Shown piece by piece: positions 44,881 to 56,958 of a stretch of 64,000 nt of DNA; position 1 is the first letter of the stretch, and each line of letters opens with the position of its first letter. The translations under genes and the position numbers were made by a program. The notes under the pieces were generated by a model. It saw nothing but the letters and a program-made list of their open reading frames with translations. It was not told the DNA's origin and did not search any database. The stretch comes from Gnetum montanum (Eukaryota; Streptophyta; Gnetopsida; Gnetales; Gnetaceae): the NCBI GenBank assembly GCA_015680685.1, contig MNCI01029516.1:94382-158381 (forward strand), given 5' to 3'.

Positions 44881-47091
44881 CGACCAACCTTAAAACAACC
44901 ACATATAACCTTAAATCTTAGCTAGAGCCTTCGATAGCTCTAAAACCTATTAGAACTTGTCAAAAGTAAGTAAAAATCCATGATTTTTGAAAAGATATGT
45001 TGGAGGACTATAAAACTATGTTGGCCAATGTATTATTTTGAAGATTCACCATCAAATGAATCAATAAAGCATCAAACAACCTTCAAAGTGGGAAACCCTA
45101 GCCTCCATACCCAACACCCCCCAAGCCTTCAGTGACTTTGAAAAGTCAAATAACAAGTCTAAAACAAGTTAAAACTCATTAAAACCCAAAAGATACATGA
45201 GAATACTATAAAACTACACTAGCCAGCATATCTTTCTAGAGACTAGAATTAAAATGAATAAACAAAGCCTTCCCAAAGTCTCTAGTGACCTCCATAAAAC
45301 TAAGAATCAAGTAAAGAAACTAGTCAAAAATCATGCAAACCAAAAGGATACATCATAATAGACCAAAACTACACTAGCTAGTGTATATTTTCCATGAAAA
45401 CCCAATAAGAAGCCATCAGCATGTCAAATTGACCTCCAAATGCATCAATCCAAGCCCAAAACCCTATTAGAGCCTCTCATTGCCACCAAACCTTGAAAAA
45501 TAAGTTGAAAATGGTCAAAGTCAATCATTTTCTTCAAAAATATATTGAAAGCATTCAAAAATATTATGGATAGTGTATCCTTAATAAAAAATTGCAAAAT
45601 GAAGGTTCTAATGACCTCTAGAGTCAACAGTTTTATGCATGGACCATAGCCATGGATACTAGCAACCCCAAGAACCTAAAAAATTAGTCGATTGATCTTC
45701 TAAGCTATCCAAAAATCAAAATTTCTATAAACCTATGTTGGCTAATGTATTTTTTATTTCTATGGTAGTTTTGATAGCCTATATACACTTTGAATGACCT
45801 ATAATTTGACTAGAAAAATCTAAGAAAGCTCGAAACCTTGAATCTTAAAACTAGTTACCATTTGACCTTGATTTTTTCATGAAAATGACCTATACACTAG
45901 GCCCATGCAAAACTATGTTGTCCATATCCTTCAAGTATTAGGCTTCAAACTAACCTTAAATTGACTTATTTTAGCTTCCAAATGACCATGCGATAACCTT
46001 GACACTTGTATGTTATCCTGAGAGGTTGCTAGAGCAAAAATTCCTAGCTTGAAACATCATAAACCAACTTTTTCTACAAAATTATACTAGAGCCTTGTAA
46101 AACTACACTAATGAGTGTAGTTTTCAGCTTTTGATAGAATTTGAGACCTTTAGTATGTCAAATTCACACCAAAGTTGACTAATTTCCATTCCTAGCACAC
46201 TGCAATGCCAATTCAAGCTATTTTGACCTTGAAACTAATCCTTGGAACTCATATTTTAGTAAAAAATATGTTGGATCATGCTAAAAATACACTGGCTAAT
46301 GTATCTTTTGTATGTTTCAATGTATCTTTTCAAAAGGATCTCATTTTAACTTCCAAATAGGATTAGAATGATCTCCCCAATTATCCAAACTCTCCAATTG
46401 ATCTTGTAGCCTCCCATAATGGTTGGTAAGGCCTACAACCATTAAAATGTGACCCTAATTGATCAATATTGAACATGTTTTACCAATTTTCTTCCACTTT
46501 GACTAGTTTAACCTTGTTCCATTGTGTTTTGACTAGGTTTGACCTTGTTATGCATTATTGACCTTCAATGTCATATCATTTGATGTCATTTGGCATCATT
46601 TTCATCATTTTCTCATCATTTGGCCTTGTTCCACCAAATGTTTCTATCATTTGGCATCATTTGAATTTAGTGGACTTGATTTGACATTAATTAATATCAT
46701 TGGACATTAGTATGACTTTGTTTGATTATCCTGGACATCATTTGATGGGGTTCAATTATCATTTAGTCTTCATTTGACCCCATTTGATCATCATTTATCT
46801 TTCATTTGGCTTTATTCCATATTATTTGGCCCTTGGTTCACCTTATTTAGCTTATCTTCACTCTTATGGCCTTCATTGGCCTTGCTTGATATCATTGAAT
46901 AGGTTTTGACCAACATTTGACCTTCATTTAATCTTATTTAGCCTTTGTTTTACCCTACTTGCATTAACCTACCTCTTATAACCTTTTTTGACCTTGTTTA
47001 ACCATTGAAGTAATGTATTTTGGCTTATCTATGAATTATTACTAACATACTTTATGTTGTTTTAGCATCATTTTCTCATTTTATCACATAG
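44881..47091 (+). repeat. Element A spacer with degenerate ~180-bp tandem repeats
   Basis: Between 45012 and 46310 eight degenerate units, about 160-196 bp apart (starts near 45012, 45208, 45367, 45563, 45728, 45910, 46097, 46280), share a core of the type AAAACTACACTAGCTAGTGTA. The best copy contains the perfect 16-bp palindrome TACACTAGCTAGTGTA at 45370-45385. From 46500 to 47000 the sequence is rich in CATTTGACC / CATCATTTGG variants. A splice-acceptor-like CACATAG ends at 47091. No gene. Confidence 0.65.
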
Positions 47092-50000
47092 GTGCCACTT
47101 AATGTGATTATGGTTAATGTATAGAATTAGAGTCTAGAAACCTAGAAACAAATTAGTTTTCATTTAAGCCTAAGTGAATCTCATGGTGATGCTGAATAAT
47201 TCATTGACCTCAATTACTTAGATCTTAAGCCTGAGAGCCTAGTCAACCGCATAGCCTCTATCAAAAAGTCACTCAAATGGCCTGAACACCTAGTTAAAAC
47301 CCTTGACCTTGATGCTAATGAGATTACTAAACACTCTCTAGTTGTGGTCCCTATCATGACACAGAATGGAGAGGAGAAAAAATTGAAATTAAGTTTTTCA
47401 CTAGAACCTCAATAAGCTCAAGACATCACCAAGGTTCTCCAAGATGACATTAAGACCTTTGACTAGTCATATGAAGATATGCCAAGTCTTGATCTGTGCC
47501 CAGTGTAACATAACATCATAGCCCATCCTATTATCATGTTAGTTAAGTAGAAAGTTTACAAGATTAGACTAGATTTAGCCCTTAAAATTCATGATGAGAT
47601 GATGAAATTATATCAAGCTATTTTCATTTGAGCTATTGATTATGCTAATTGGATGTCCAACATAGTGGTAGTCCTTAAGAAAAATGGGAGTCTACACATT
47701 TGTATTAATTTCTAAAACTTGAATAAGGCAACTATCAAAGATGGTTTTCCTTTACCTAGAATTGATCAACTTATCGATACTATGGCTAGATATGCCTTGT
47801 TATCCTTCATGGATGGGTTTTCAAGATATAACCAAGTTAGGATTAACCTAGAGCATCAACTTTATACAAACTTTATGACCCCTTGAGAAATATTTTGTTA
47901 CACCATGGTGCCTTTTATTCTAAAGAACATAAGTGCAACCTATCAATGACCAATGATGTATATCTTTAGTGATTACATGATAGGATTATTTAATGACTAT
48001 GTAGATGACATAGTAGTTAAATCCAAAATGACCAATGACCATTTGCATGACCTTGATCTTGTGTTAAAATAATTTCTCAAATATGAGCTTAAGCTTAATC
48101 CTAAGAAGTATGTATTTGGCATCAAAACTAGTAAGATTCTTGGCTTTGTAGTATCCAAAGAAAGAATATGTGTTGATCCAAATAAGGTTAGGGCCATATC
48201 CAACTTGGCCACATTAACTAATCTTAAAGAGCTCCAAGGACTACAAGGTAGATTATAGTTTAGTCGTAGGTTCATTACAAGCCTTACAGATAAGCTACAA
48301 CCCATGCAACACTTGCTTAAGAAAGAAGTTCACTATGAGTGGATGGCTCAATTTCAAGAAGCCTTTGAAAACCTTAAGTAAGAGTTGGCTCAACTACCCA
48401 TAATCTATCTACCACAAAAGGATAAATCTTTTTACACCTACCTTTCTATCTTTGACCCATCCATTGCCTCTCTACTCTATCAAAAATGAGATGATGTAGT
48501 AGAGCTGCTAGTATAGTTCCTAAGCCATGCATTAATTGTTTATGAGACCCGATACAACAAAGTGAAAAAGTATTGTCTATCCCTAGACTTCTCATTGAAT
48601 AAGTGGAGAAATTACCTCTTTAGAAGCCAAGTCAATATCATTTGCAAGGATAACATGGTTAGAGCCATAACAACTAATATTTATGAAAGTAGTCATATAG
48701 CCCATTGGAAAGTCATAGCAATTGAGTTTGACCTACATTGCATCTTCCAAGCCTCAACCAAAGGTCAAGCTATAATCACACAACTTACCATTTTCCCAGT
48801 AGAAGATCATATAGCCATAGACCCTGAGTTTTTTGATGAGCATGTCAACATTATCAACGAAGTACCTAAGGTATACAAAGCTATCATGCACTTTGATGGA
48901 GCTTCAACTACCCATGGGACCAGTGCTACTACCATCCTACCATCACCTTCTAGTATAATCCAACCCTTCACTTGATGTTTTTAATTCCTATGTACCAAAA
49001 ATGTGATGGAGAATAAAGGATTGATGAGGGAAATGATGGTAGTTCGTGACTAAGGATTCAAATACCTAATGATAAAAGGTGATTCACAACTTGTGGTTAA
49101 TTAATTAATAGAGGTTTATGCATGTACAGCCAAAAATTTACAGCCATATTATGACCTAGGTAAGAAACTAATGTAGCAATTTATAGATGTTCGTATCCAA
49201 CATATATCCTAAACTAGGGACACAATAGTCGATGTTATTTCAACCTTAGTTATGAGCATGACACTTGATGCATCTAGCAAGTTACCTTTCTTAATTTTGA
49301 ACTGTGTTATTTCCATCATAAAGAACATTGAAGGCACCCCCATAGCCATCATCAATACCACTCGTCAAAAGGAGTGGTATGATTATATCAAGTTTTACCT
49401 AATGCATGGTAAATCTCCATAGGGCCTGACTACTTCTCAAAAGAATGTTGTACATGAAAGAGAAAAATAATATATTAGTATAGGAAATAACACACTATGT
49501 TGATGATCCTATAATGGCATATTGTTAGTATGCCTTGGCAAAATTGAAGCCCACAAAGTCCTTGAGCAAGTTCATGAAGGTGTATGTGGGGGACATATAG
49601 GACCTAGAAACATGGCCATAAAGATTAGATGATTAGGTTATTATTGGTCCTATATGGAAAGTGGTTGCCTACATAAGTTTAATACTTGTGATACTTGTTA
49701 ATGACATAGCAACTTAATACATATGCCATGACTTGAGTTACACACTACTTAGATAACCTAGTCATTTCAATAGTGGGGACTTGACATTATTGGACCTATA
49801 ATGCCTAAGTCTTCCATAGGAATAGCTTTATGATCACTACAACTGAATATTTTACAAAGTGGATTGAAGCTATTCCTCTAAGAAAGATAATTTTTCAACA
49901 TGTATGTAGATTCATATTGGAAAAAATAGTAGCCCATTTTAGCATACCTTTGATCATAGTCATAGACAATGGACCACAATTTAGCAGCCAAGAAACGTAA

Positions 50001-50574
50001 GAATTTTGTTAAGACCTAGGCATTAAACATTCCTTTTTGTCACCATACTACCCTCAGTCCTATAGAAAAGCTAAAGCTAGTAATAAGGTCATCATAACTT
50101 GCTTAAGAAGATACTAAAAAATAGTAGATGCAAGTTTTATGAGTAGCTTATCCATGCAGTTTGGGCCTATCGAACTAGCTCTTGAATCACAATTGGAATT
50201 ACCCCATATAGCCTAGTTTATGGATCTAATTTTCCTCTTGAATTATAGGTTTCATCGCTCAATGTGAATCTATCTAACTTCATCAATGATGAGTAGAACA
50301 AGGAGTTGCATAACATTGACCTAGATTTAGTGGAGGAGTAGCTGATACAAATGCTTGTTCACATCAAATAATACTAAGGGAGGTAGAAGAAACAACAGCA
50401 CCATGACCTAAACAAATAAAAGATTGAGGAAGACCTAGTCCTTAAGGTTATTTGCAAGCATGTATACAAGTTCTCAACCAATTCAAAGGGATCTTTATTA
50501 GTCACCAAAGCCTATGACAATGGGGCCTTTAAAGTGGTAGACATGGATGGGAATGAATTGGCCAACCTAGTTAA
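47092..50574 (+). pseudogene. pol: Element A pol (RT, RNase H, integrase), heavily decayed
   Basis: RT segments MSNIVVVLKKNGS, SFMDGFSRYNQV and FNDYVDDIVVKS (47650-48020); RT-linked RNase H (SHALIVYETRYNKVKKY, 48525); second RNase H (HFDGASTTHGTSAT at 48890 and a worn continuation); integrase zinc region (HEGVCGGHIGP, 49570); core with GLDIIGP (49780), IDNGPQFSS (49960, catalytic Asp retained) and a worn Glu segment; tail ending in FKVVDMDGNELANLVN at 50574, where element D begins. Many stops (all three kinds) and indels. With the gag at 850 and 19132 and the antisense gene at 21831 this rebuilds the order of the oldest element. Confidence 0.85.
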
Positions 50575-52231
50575 TGAAACACCCCAAAATTTGAAGGCAT
50601 CCTTGCTTCACCAGGCCTTTGCAATTCGCATAGCATCACAATAGTTCTTCAGGAGATGGATGCTCTGATGTTTAGACTATCTAGTTCGGCAAGTTTTCTA
50701 CCCCAGGTGTCAACAGGCTAAACGGGTTTTCCAGCCTACCCACTTGAGTAGTTCACCTAGCTGACAACACACTTAGGAGCAATGCGTGGAATTCTTAGTG
50801 GTGCTCAGAATGCACAAAATGCTTTAGCAAGTTTTCTAAGTCAAGGATTTTTGCTACACTATGCTACACTATGTAGCATAGAAAATTTCAGAAGACATTT
50901 GCAGAAGCAAAGTGCTACACTATGCTATGCTACGCAGTGTACCAAAAGCTAGATGGTTAGTCCCATCGCCCAACTTCAAGTCCTTCAGCAATGTCTCTTT
51001 TCATCAGAAAGTAGTGAACTTGGCAAAAGTAGGCCATGTTGGCTGCTACGCTATGTTGAGCTACATGGCGTAGCAAGGCATAGCAATTCTACGAAAGTGA
51101 CAGAAGGAAACTCGAAGGGCGGGATCAACAAGTTCACAAGTTTCGCAGTGTAAAAGGCAAAGTTTGTAGATTGACGATGTTCTTTGCGACTAAGGCTAGC
51201 CGCTACGCTACGTAGCGTAGCATAACATAGCAAATAGAGTCAATGTGCTTCAAAGGCTTCCAACACATGCAATGAGACTTGTAATAAGACGCTACATTAT
51301 GCCAACATGCTACGCTATAAAGCATAGCATAGCGTAGTAAGCAGTTATGCCACATCAATGCACTTCACCTAATTGCACCATTGGCACACATATCCAAACT
51401 CTGATGGAGGAATTACAGTGTGGCAGGCTCGCAATTATAGCATGGTAGGCTCATAATTACAATGGTCATGCATGTCCAACAGTCATGCATGTCCATGCAC
51501 CGTAGACAAGTCAACGTGGGCCCAAGGCACATGGCGTCCAAACTACCCCTTTTGCGTGCCCTTGGCCCTATAAATAACCCAATGAGCAATGCTCAAAGGG
51601 GCTTTCTGGAGCTTTTCGGTTGGGTTTTTGGCAATTTTTTGGTCGGCTAGCAATTTTGTTGGCTAACCAGCAAGAAAAAAGTTAGCACTGTAAGCTTGAG
51701 CATTGTAAGCTTTCTGTTTGACATTGTAAACAGTTAGCACTCTTAGTTGGCATTTTGTTCTACTCTTTTCTACCACCTTGGTAGCATTTCGCATTGTTAA
51801 CTCCTGAATCCACATTCAAGCACATAGCCATCTTGCTCTACACGTCTTGGTTACCTTTGGTATCTCTATGCCTCCCAGTGTCGCGCAACCAATTGTATCC
51901 ACCTTGATAAAGTGAAATCATAATCCTGAAGCGGTGCATTCTTCTAACTGCATTCTATTTTTCTTTCTTACTTATCATTGCATTTTTACATTTTTTTCTA
52001 TCCCTCCTGCTTTTAAAGTTTTTATTTTATGCTAGAGGTCTTATTTTCAAATTATCTATTTACGAAAAGTTATATTAACACCGACTAAGTTCTTGTTTGA
52101 TCGACCAGACCGTTCAGGGCACCCCGTTTCTGTTTTTATCCAGCATGGCCCTCACACGGATTTGGGGTTAAGACTATTGCGGCTAACGACCCATTGGTGT
52201 TTTCCAACTGCCAATGTTTTCGGTTGCTACA
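50575..52231 (+). repeat. Element D 5' LTR
   Basis: Begins TGAAACACCCCAAAATTTG and ends GGTTGCTACA, followed by a primer site. Relative of the C LTRs with the same order of GCTACG/CGTAGC palindromes (for example 51190-51220) and TATAAATA at 51569-51576. Confidence 0.9.
51569..51576 (+). promoter_or_regulatory. TATA box of element D LTR
   Basis: TATAAATA in GCCCTATAAATAACCC, aligned with the TATA boxes of element C. Confidence 0.7.
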
Positions 52232-52641
52232 ATTTTCTGGCGCTAGAAGGAGGGCCTTTTAGTGTCCTTTCCCCATTTCATGGTAGTCCTGTAAGTGTTC
52301 TGCACCCTGATACACATTAGCATAAACTTGATACCCATTTTCGGTTGTTTACGCATCATGTGGTGTAGATCGGTTGCCTCGACGATTCCTCAGGAACCCT
52401 ATAGGACATAAAGCCTCTGATCACTAGCTGACTCATTTACTTTACGGTAGCCTTACACACATTCTGTACCCTATCATGCACTAGTGTAAATGTGATACCC
52501 TTTTGCAGTTGTTTATGCATCGCGTGGTATAGATTAGTTGCTCCAATGGTTCCTTTGGAGCCCAGTAAGACATAAAGCCTTTTTGATTATTCTTTGATTT
52601 CCTTGCTTTTCACGTTTGCAAAACTATTTAGCTTAGTAATA
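52232..52641 (+). repeat. Element D leader: primer site and two leader repeats
   Basis: Primer-binding site TGGCGCTAGAAGGAGGGC at 52238-52255, the cleanest copy in the window. Two leader units begin near 52367 (GTGGTGTAGATCGGTTGCC) and 52522 (GTGGTATAGATTAGTTGC). Confidence 0.75.
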
Positions 52642-55600
52642 ATGACTTGTGCAACCACCATTCCTAACACCTTCAACATTGAAGTTCCAATCATAGTTCA
52701 AGGCATCAAGGGTGCCGAACAACCACTTAAACCTATGCTAGAACACACTGATCCCTTAGGATACAAAATTGGGGACCTGAGGGCTTGGCCCAGCAACATG
52801 AGCGCTATAAATTCCTATGTGCAAAGGTTCAGGAAAACCTACCTTTGGATGTGCCTGAATTCGAAGAAAAACATAGCTTCGAGTTCGCTTATTGCTATGG
52901 GAAGGAGTTTGTTCACATTCCCGGTGCTTCCATACCTTTGACATGGACAAATTAATGGCTTCTAGACCAGCTAATCTAGTTGGCTAGATTTAGGGAGCAA
53001 CAGGACACACCGTTTGACCAGGACGAGACCTTCTAGGATGGACAAGAGGAACTCGATTCCCAATCTAACAAGGGAGGTCAGACCAACCCTGTCATGGTCC
53101 CTCCTACCCAGTCCTTTTGGGCCAATCCTTTATCTATCACTGCTCCCTTTTTGATCATGCCTATGCTCCCACAGCCTACAACTACACTTGCAATGGATAT
53201 TCATGTCACCTTCCTAGCGTATCAATGCCCTTATTCCCCTATTTCATTTGCAGTAACTATGCCTCCACAAACAATTTATTAGTCCATTCCTATAGCACAT
53301 CACACACCAATCATGGCTACCTTGCTACATGTTCACATTGTACATACTTTACAATCATATACAACTTCCATTTCCATCCCTACATTCATGTCAGTCCCCA
53401 CAACTGTGATGGGCTTGGGCCTATCCACATGGTGGACCCCATTCACTTCTTCATCTATTCCACAACTATTGTAGATATCTCATTATGTTTGCCCTCATAC
53501 CTACCAAACCCTACAAATGGTACAACCCAACATGAGACTATGGTTTGTTTCGCTGGTGACACAAGCGATCTATCCGGCAGCCCAACCCACGGTTGCTGCT
53601 CCAACAGCACCACCTACCGGATGGTGGATGGTATAAGTAGCACCACTCACGGGGCCTATCCCAATGGTACCGCCAATGGGTCACACTACCACCCCTGCCA
53701 TTCCATAAATGGGAGCTACCTCGGCAGTTCCCCAACCATCCAAAAAGTTGCAAGGTTTGGATCAAGCATTCTAGGTTATCTAGACCCTTACCAAGGAAAT
53801 AAAATGCCTCAAGGTCATTGGGTTTGACATGGTACAAGTCATGGACTTTTACCAAGATGACCCTATCAGCCCTGCAATCCCCATGTTGATGTTACCCCCA
53901 AGGATGTCCCTCCCCCACTTCACGAAGTACAATGGGGAGGGAGATCCCAATGCACATCTTATTACCTTTAGGTCTGAATCCCTTCTGTTGCAACAATGGC
54001 TGCACACGATTATTTGTGTCTTTGCTATGTCCCTAGCCTGGAAAGCGTTGGATTGGTATTGTGTGCTGCCATGCTCATCCATTTCAACTCTAGAGGAGAT
54101 TTTGACCTAGTTCGTGATGCGCTCCAAGTATAACTTAAAGGTAGAAACCACGTTGGATTAGTTGATGAGCATGAAACAGGATCCTTTGGAACCAGTCCAG
54201 AAGTTCATCCAGTGTTGGAGTGCAACCCTTAATGAAATCTGCAAGCCCATCGTGGAGGCCCACTTGTTGGTCATCTTTAAGGGTGCAGTAAATAACTTCA
54301 TCAAGTCTAAACTATACTACCTCTCCCCTCGCACTCTTAGTCAAGCCTTCGCTTAGACCAAGAATATACAGGACACGACCAAGGCAAGCAAAGATCTGGC
54401 CTACATTGCCTACAAAAACACCTTCAGAAAGAAGAACAAGGCCCCAACAACCACAGTGGCTGTTGTGGCAATTGAGGCCAAGCCCAAACCTAGTAACAAT
54501 GGTGAAAAGAATAACAAGAAATCGGCCGTACCTGTAGCTAACCCCATGCCCAAGCATGCCAATGCGCCGCAACCTCCATTACCCGCACCTGAGACATCTG
54601 CACAATCCAAACCAAACTTTGAGAGTAAAGATCACTCAAAGTACACCCCACTACCTCTCAAGCCTTTAGAACTTCTGAAGCAGCTACTGGCAATGGGGCA
54701 CATATAACACAAGAAAATTTTAGAAGAAGGAATCAGGAGACATCAGCACTACTGCAAGCTCCTTAGGAACCCCTCTTTGGCCCTACCCAACAAGCCCCCA
54801 ATTCCTAAGGGCTTTAGGCTAAACAGGTTTTGTGACTACCACCAACAATATGGTTACAACACGAATTATTGTCTAGCATTGAAGGATGACATCCAAAGGA
54901 TGATTGACCAAGGGAAATTGATGTTGGACGAAAGCAACCCAGTACGCCTTGAGAAGCAGTATCTACATGTCTACATAGATCCCCTCGATGCCAAGAATGC
55001 TGGTTATGTTATCAACACCATTGGCATTGATAGTGATTCTACACCACCCTGGCAACCGTTCGTGGTCCGTGTTCCTCAGCGTAGTGCACCAGCATCACTA
55101 GTGGCTGGCCGAAGCTCGCAACAGTCATTTACCCTGAGAGTCCCTTCATGGGCATCCACCTCCGCGCCACCCGTTAGCAGAACCATGCCACCCCACCCAT
55201 TAACACCATTAACCCCTTTGATCATTAGGGGATCAACTCCTTTAACAGCCTCCGTCCTGCACAAGATAGCTGAATAGCCTTCTCGTCCTAAAAAATGAGA
55301 AGTGCATTTCGCAAGTGAGACATCGAGAGGAAGTACCGCCTTAGGCATTTTCAAGCCTACGTCTTCACCCCTACGTCTACACCCTCATCAGGAAAGAGGA
55401 ACATTGCTATAACCGCACAATCCACGCCACTCTGCCAAAAGAGGTCTGAACCCAAATCTGAAGTTTCCCCTCCTTGGGAAACTCATCTTCTAGGATGAAT
55501 AGAAGAGGAGGAAAGTGTTAAACAAGGAGGTGTCCAGGACCTCTTGGATGCCCTCACTCAGGTCAAGCAAGCTCTAAAACAAAAAAACACTACATTGAGC

Positions 55601-56452
55601 TTGTACGATCTAATCATGACATCTATCCCACACCGTGAGGCTCTGATTTGCATGTTGACAGTGATTCCAGTCAACGAAGACATGCCAATGGAAGAGGAAA
55701 CAATCCACTCAGTCATGCTTCCCTCTGCATCTGCAAAGCCAGAATTGTCTCAACTAACTTTCTATGACGACGCCATTAGTGAAGATCCCGAAAGGAGCTA
55801 GGTGACTACAACACCCCTTTTCATCACAATTCGGGTTGGCCAACACTGGATCTGGAGGGTACACATTGATGATGGGGCTGCCACAAATGTCATCCCCTTT
55901 CCTATTGTGGACAAGTTGGGCTTGGTCGACCATATCAAACCCACAATGATGTCATGCCTAAGGTCGTTCAATGGGGCGTGGGTCATGGTGAAGGGCATGG
56001 TCCACATAGACTTTGTGGTAGGAGATCAATTCCCCACAAATGCGATCATCATGGTCAAGGAGATGCCTGGGTTTAACCTGATCTTGGGGAGATCATGGTT
56101 AGCACAACTTAGGACTATCTCTTCACTCATTCACTAGGAAATCCACCTACCATACGCAGGCAAGGAGGTGGTGATCCATGGTGATGAGGTAGCAATGCAA
56201 GAAATCAATAACATAGACATGGAGCAGGGCTCAGAGGTCATAACCTCCAAGAATGAAGTGCCTACTTATGCACACACTAACCATCTAGTGGGGAAATTAG
56301 CTCAGCAGGTTAGTTTCCAAAACAAAAGTTCATGGAGTGAGTTGTCCTTCCAAGCGGGGGACAATGATGCAAACGAAGGCCCAGGCAAAATGCCTTAGCC
56401 TTACGTTCCACTCAACCCACGATGGGTCAAGAAGAAGCTATGCATAGTGTAG
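52642..56452 (+). pseudogene. gag-pro: Element D gag-protease
   Basis: Start ATG 52642 (MTCATTIPNTFNIEVP), aligned with C's start. The N-terminal domain is shifted out of frame within about 50 codons. The gag domain is clear from 53840 (FYQDDPISP, MSLPHFTKYNGEGDPNAHLI). Zinc-knuckle-like CDYHQQYGYNTNYC (about 54828-54870) keeps the two outer Cys. Protease active-site DDGAATN at about 55870, then SFNGAWVMVKG, GFNLILGRSWL. Stops are mainly TAG for Gln (LT*FVM, LD*LMSM, FA*TKN). It ends VKKKLCIV then TAG at 56450-56452, the same final block as in C and B. Confidence 0.87.
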
Positions 56453-56534
56453 CAGCCTCACTACTTCTTGCCCAGTTACCATCCCTTGTACATTTACCAT
56501 ATTTTTCTTTGTTAACATACCATCTCTTTGGCAT

Positions 56535-56780
56535 GCCTACGGCATAGCCCGAAATGGCCTAAAACTATGCTATGCTATGACCTGAAATGGCCTAAAACTA
56601 GCTATGGCCCGGAATGGCCTAAAACTAGCAGAGGCCCGAAATGGCCTAAAACTATGCCTCCCCATAGCCTAAAATGGCCTAAGACTAGCCACAACCCCAA
56701 ATGGCCTAAAACTATGCTACGCTATAGCCTGAAATGGCTTAAAACTAGCTATAGCTTGAAATGGCTTAAAACTAGCACAC
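56535..56780 (+). repeat. Element D tandem array 1
   Basis: About ten units of 20-35 bp with the core GAAATGGCCTAAAACTA, in the place and orientation of array 1 in C. One frame is open (56528-56833, repeating KWPKT), which I take to be a product of the repeat. Confidence 0.9.
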
Positions 56781-56958
56781 AAAAGCATGAAAATTTTACA
56801 CAAAATGTAGCACATAGACAATGCACAAGTTAGTGCAGAATCAATTTCTATTCCTCAAATTCTCTTTTCTTTATTCAAAACTATTTTCTTTCAAGCAATG
56901 TTTGTGAAAATTTTACAAAAATTCAAAATTCTAAAAACAAAAAAGAAATCCCATGCTA

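Noticed and set aside
44097-44921. Hydrophobic open frames inside the LTRs of C (also 28680-29666)
   Set aside because: They lie across U3/R/U5 in both LTRs, include the TATA region and palindromes, and have no conserved reading between the two LTRs or D.
56528-56833. 101-codon open frame repeating KWPKT
   Set aside because: It is the translation of tandem array 1 of element D. The matching arrays in B and C do not keep the frame.
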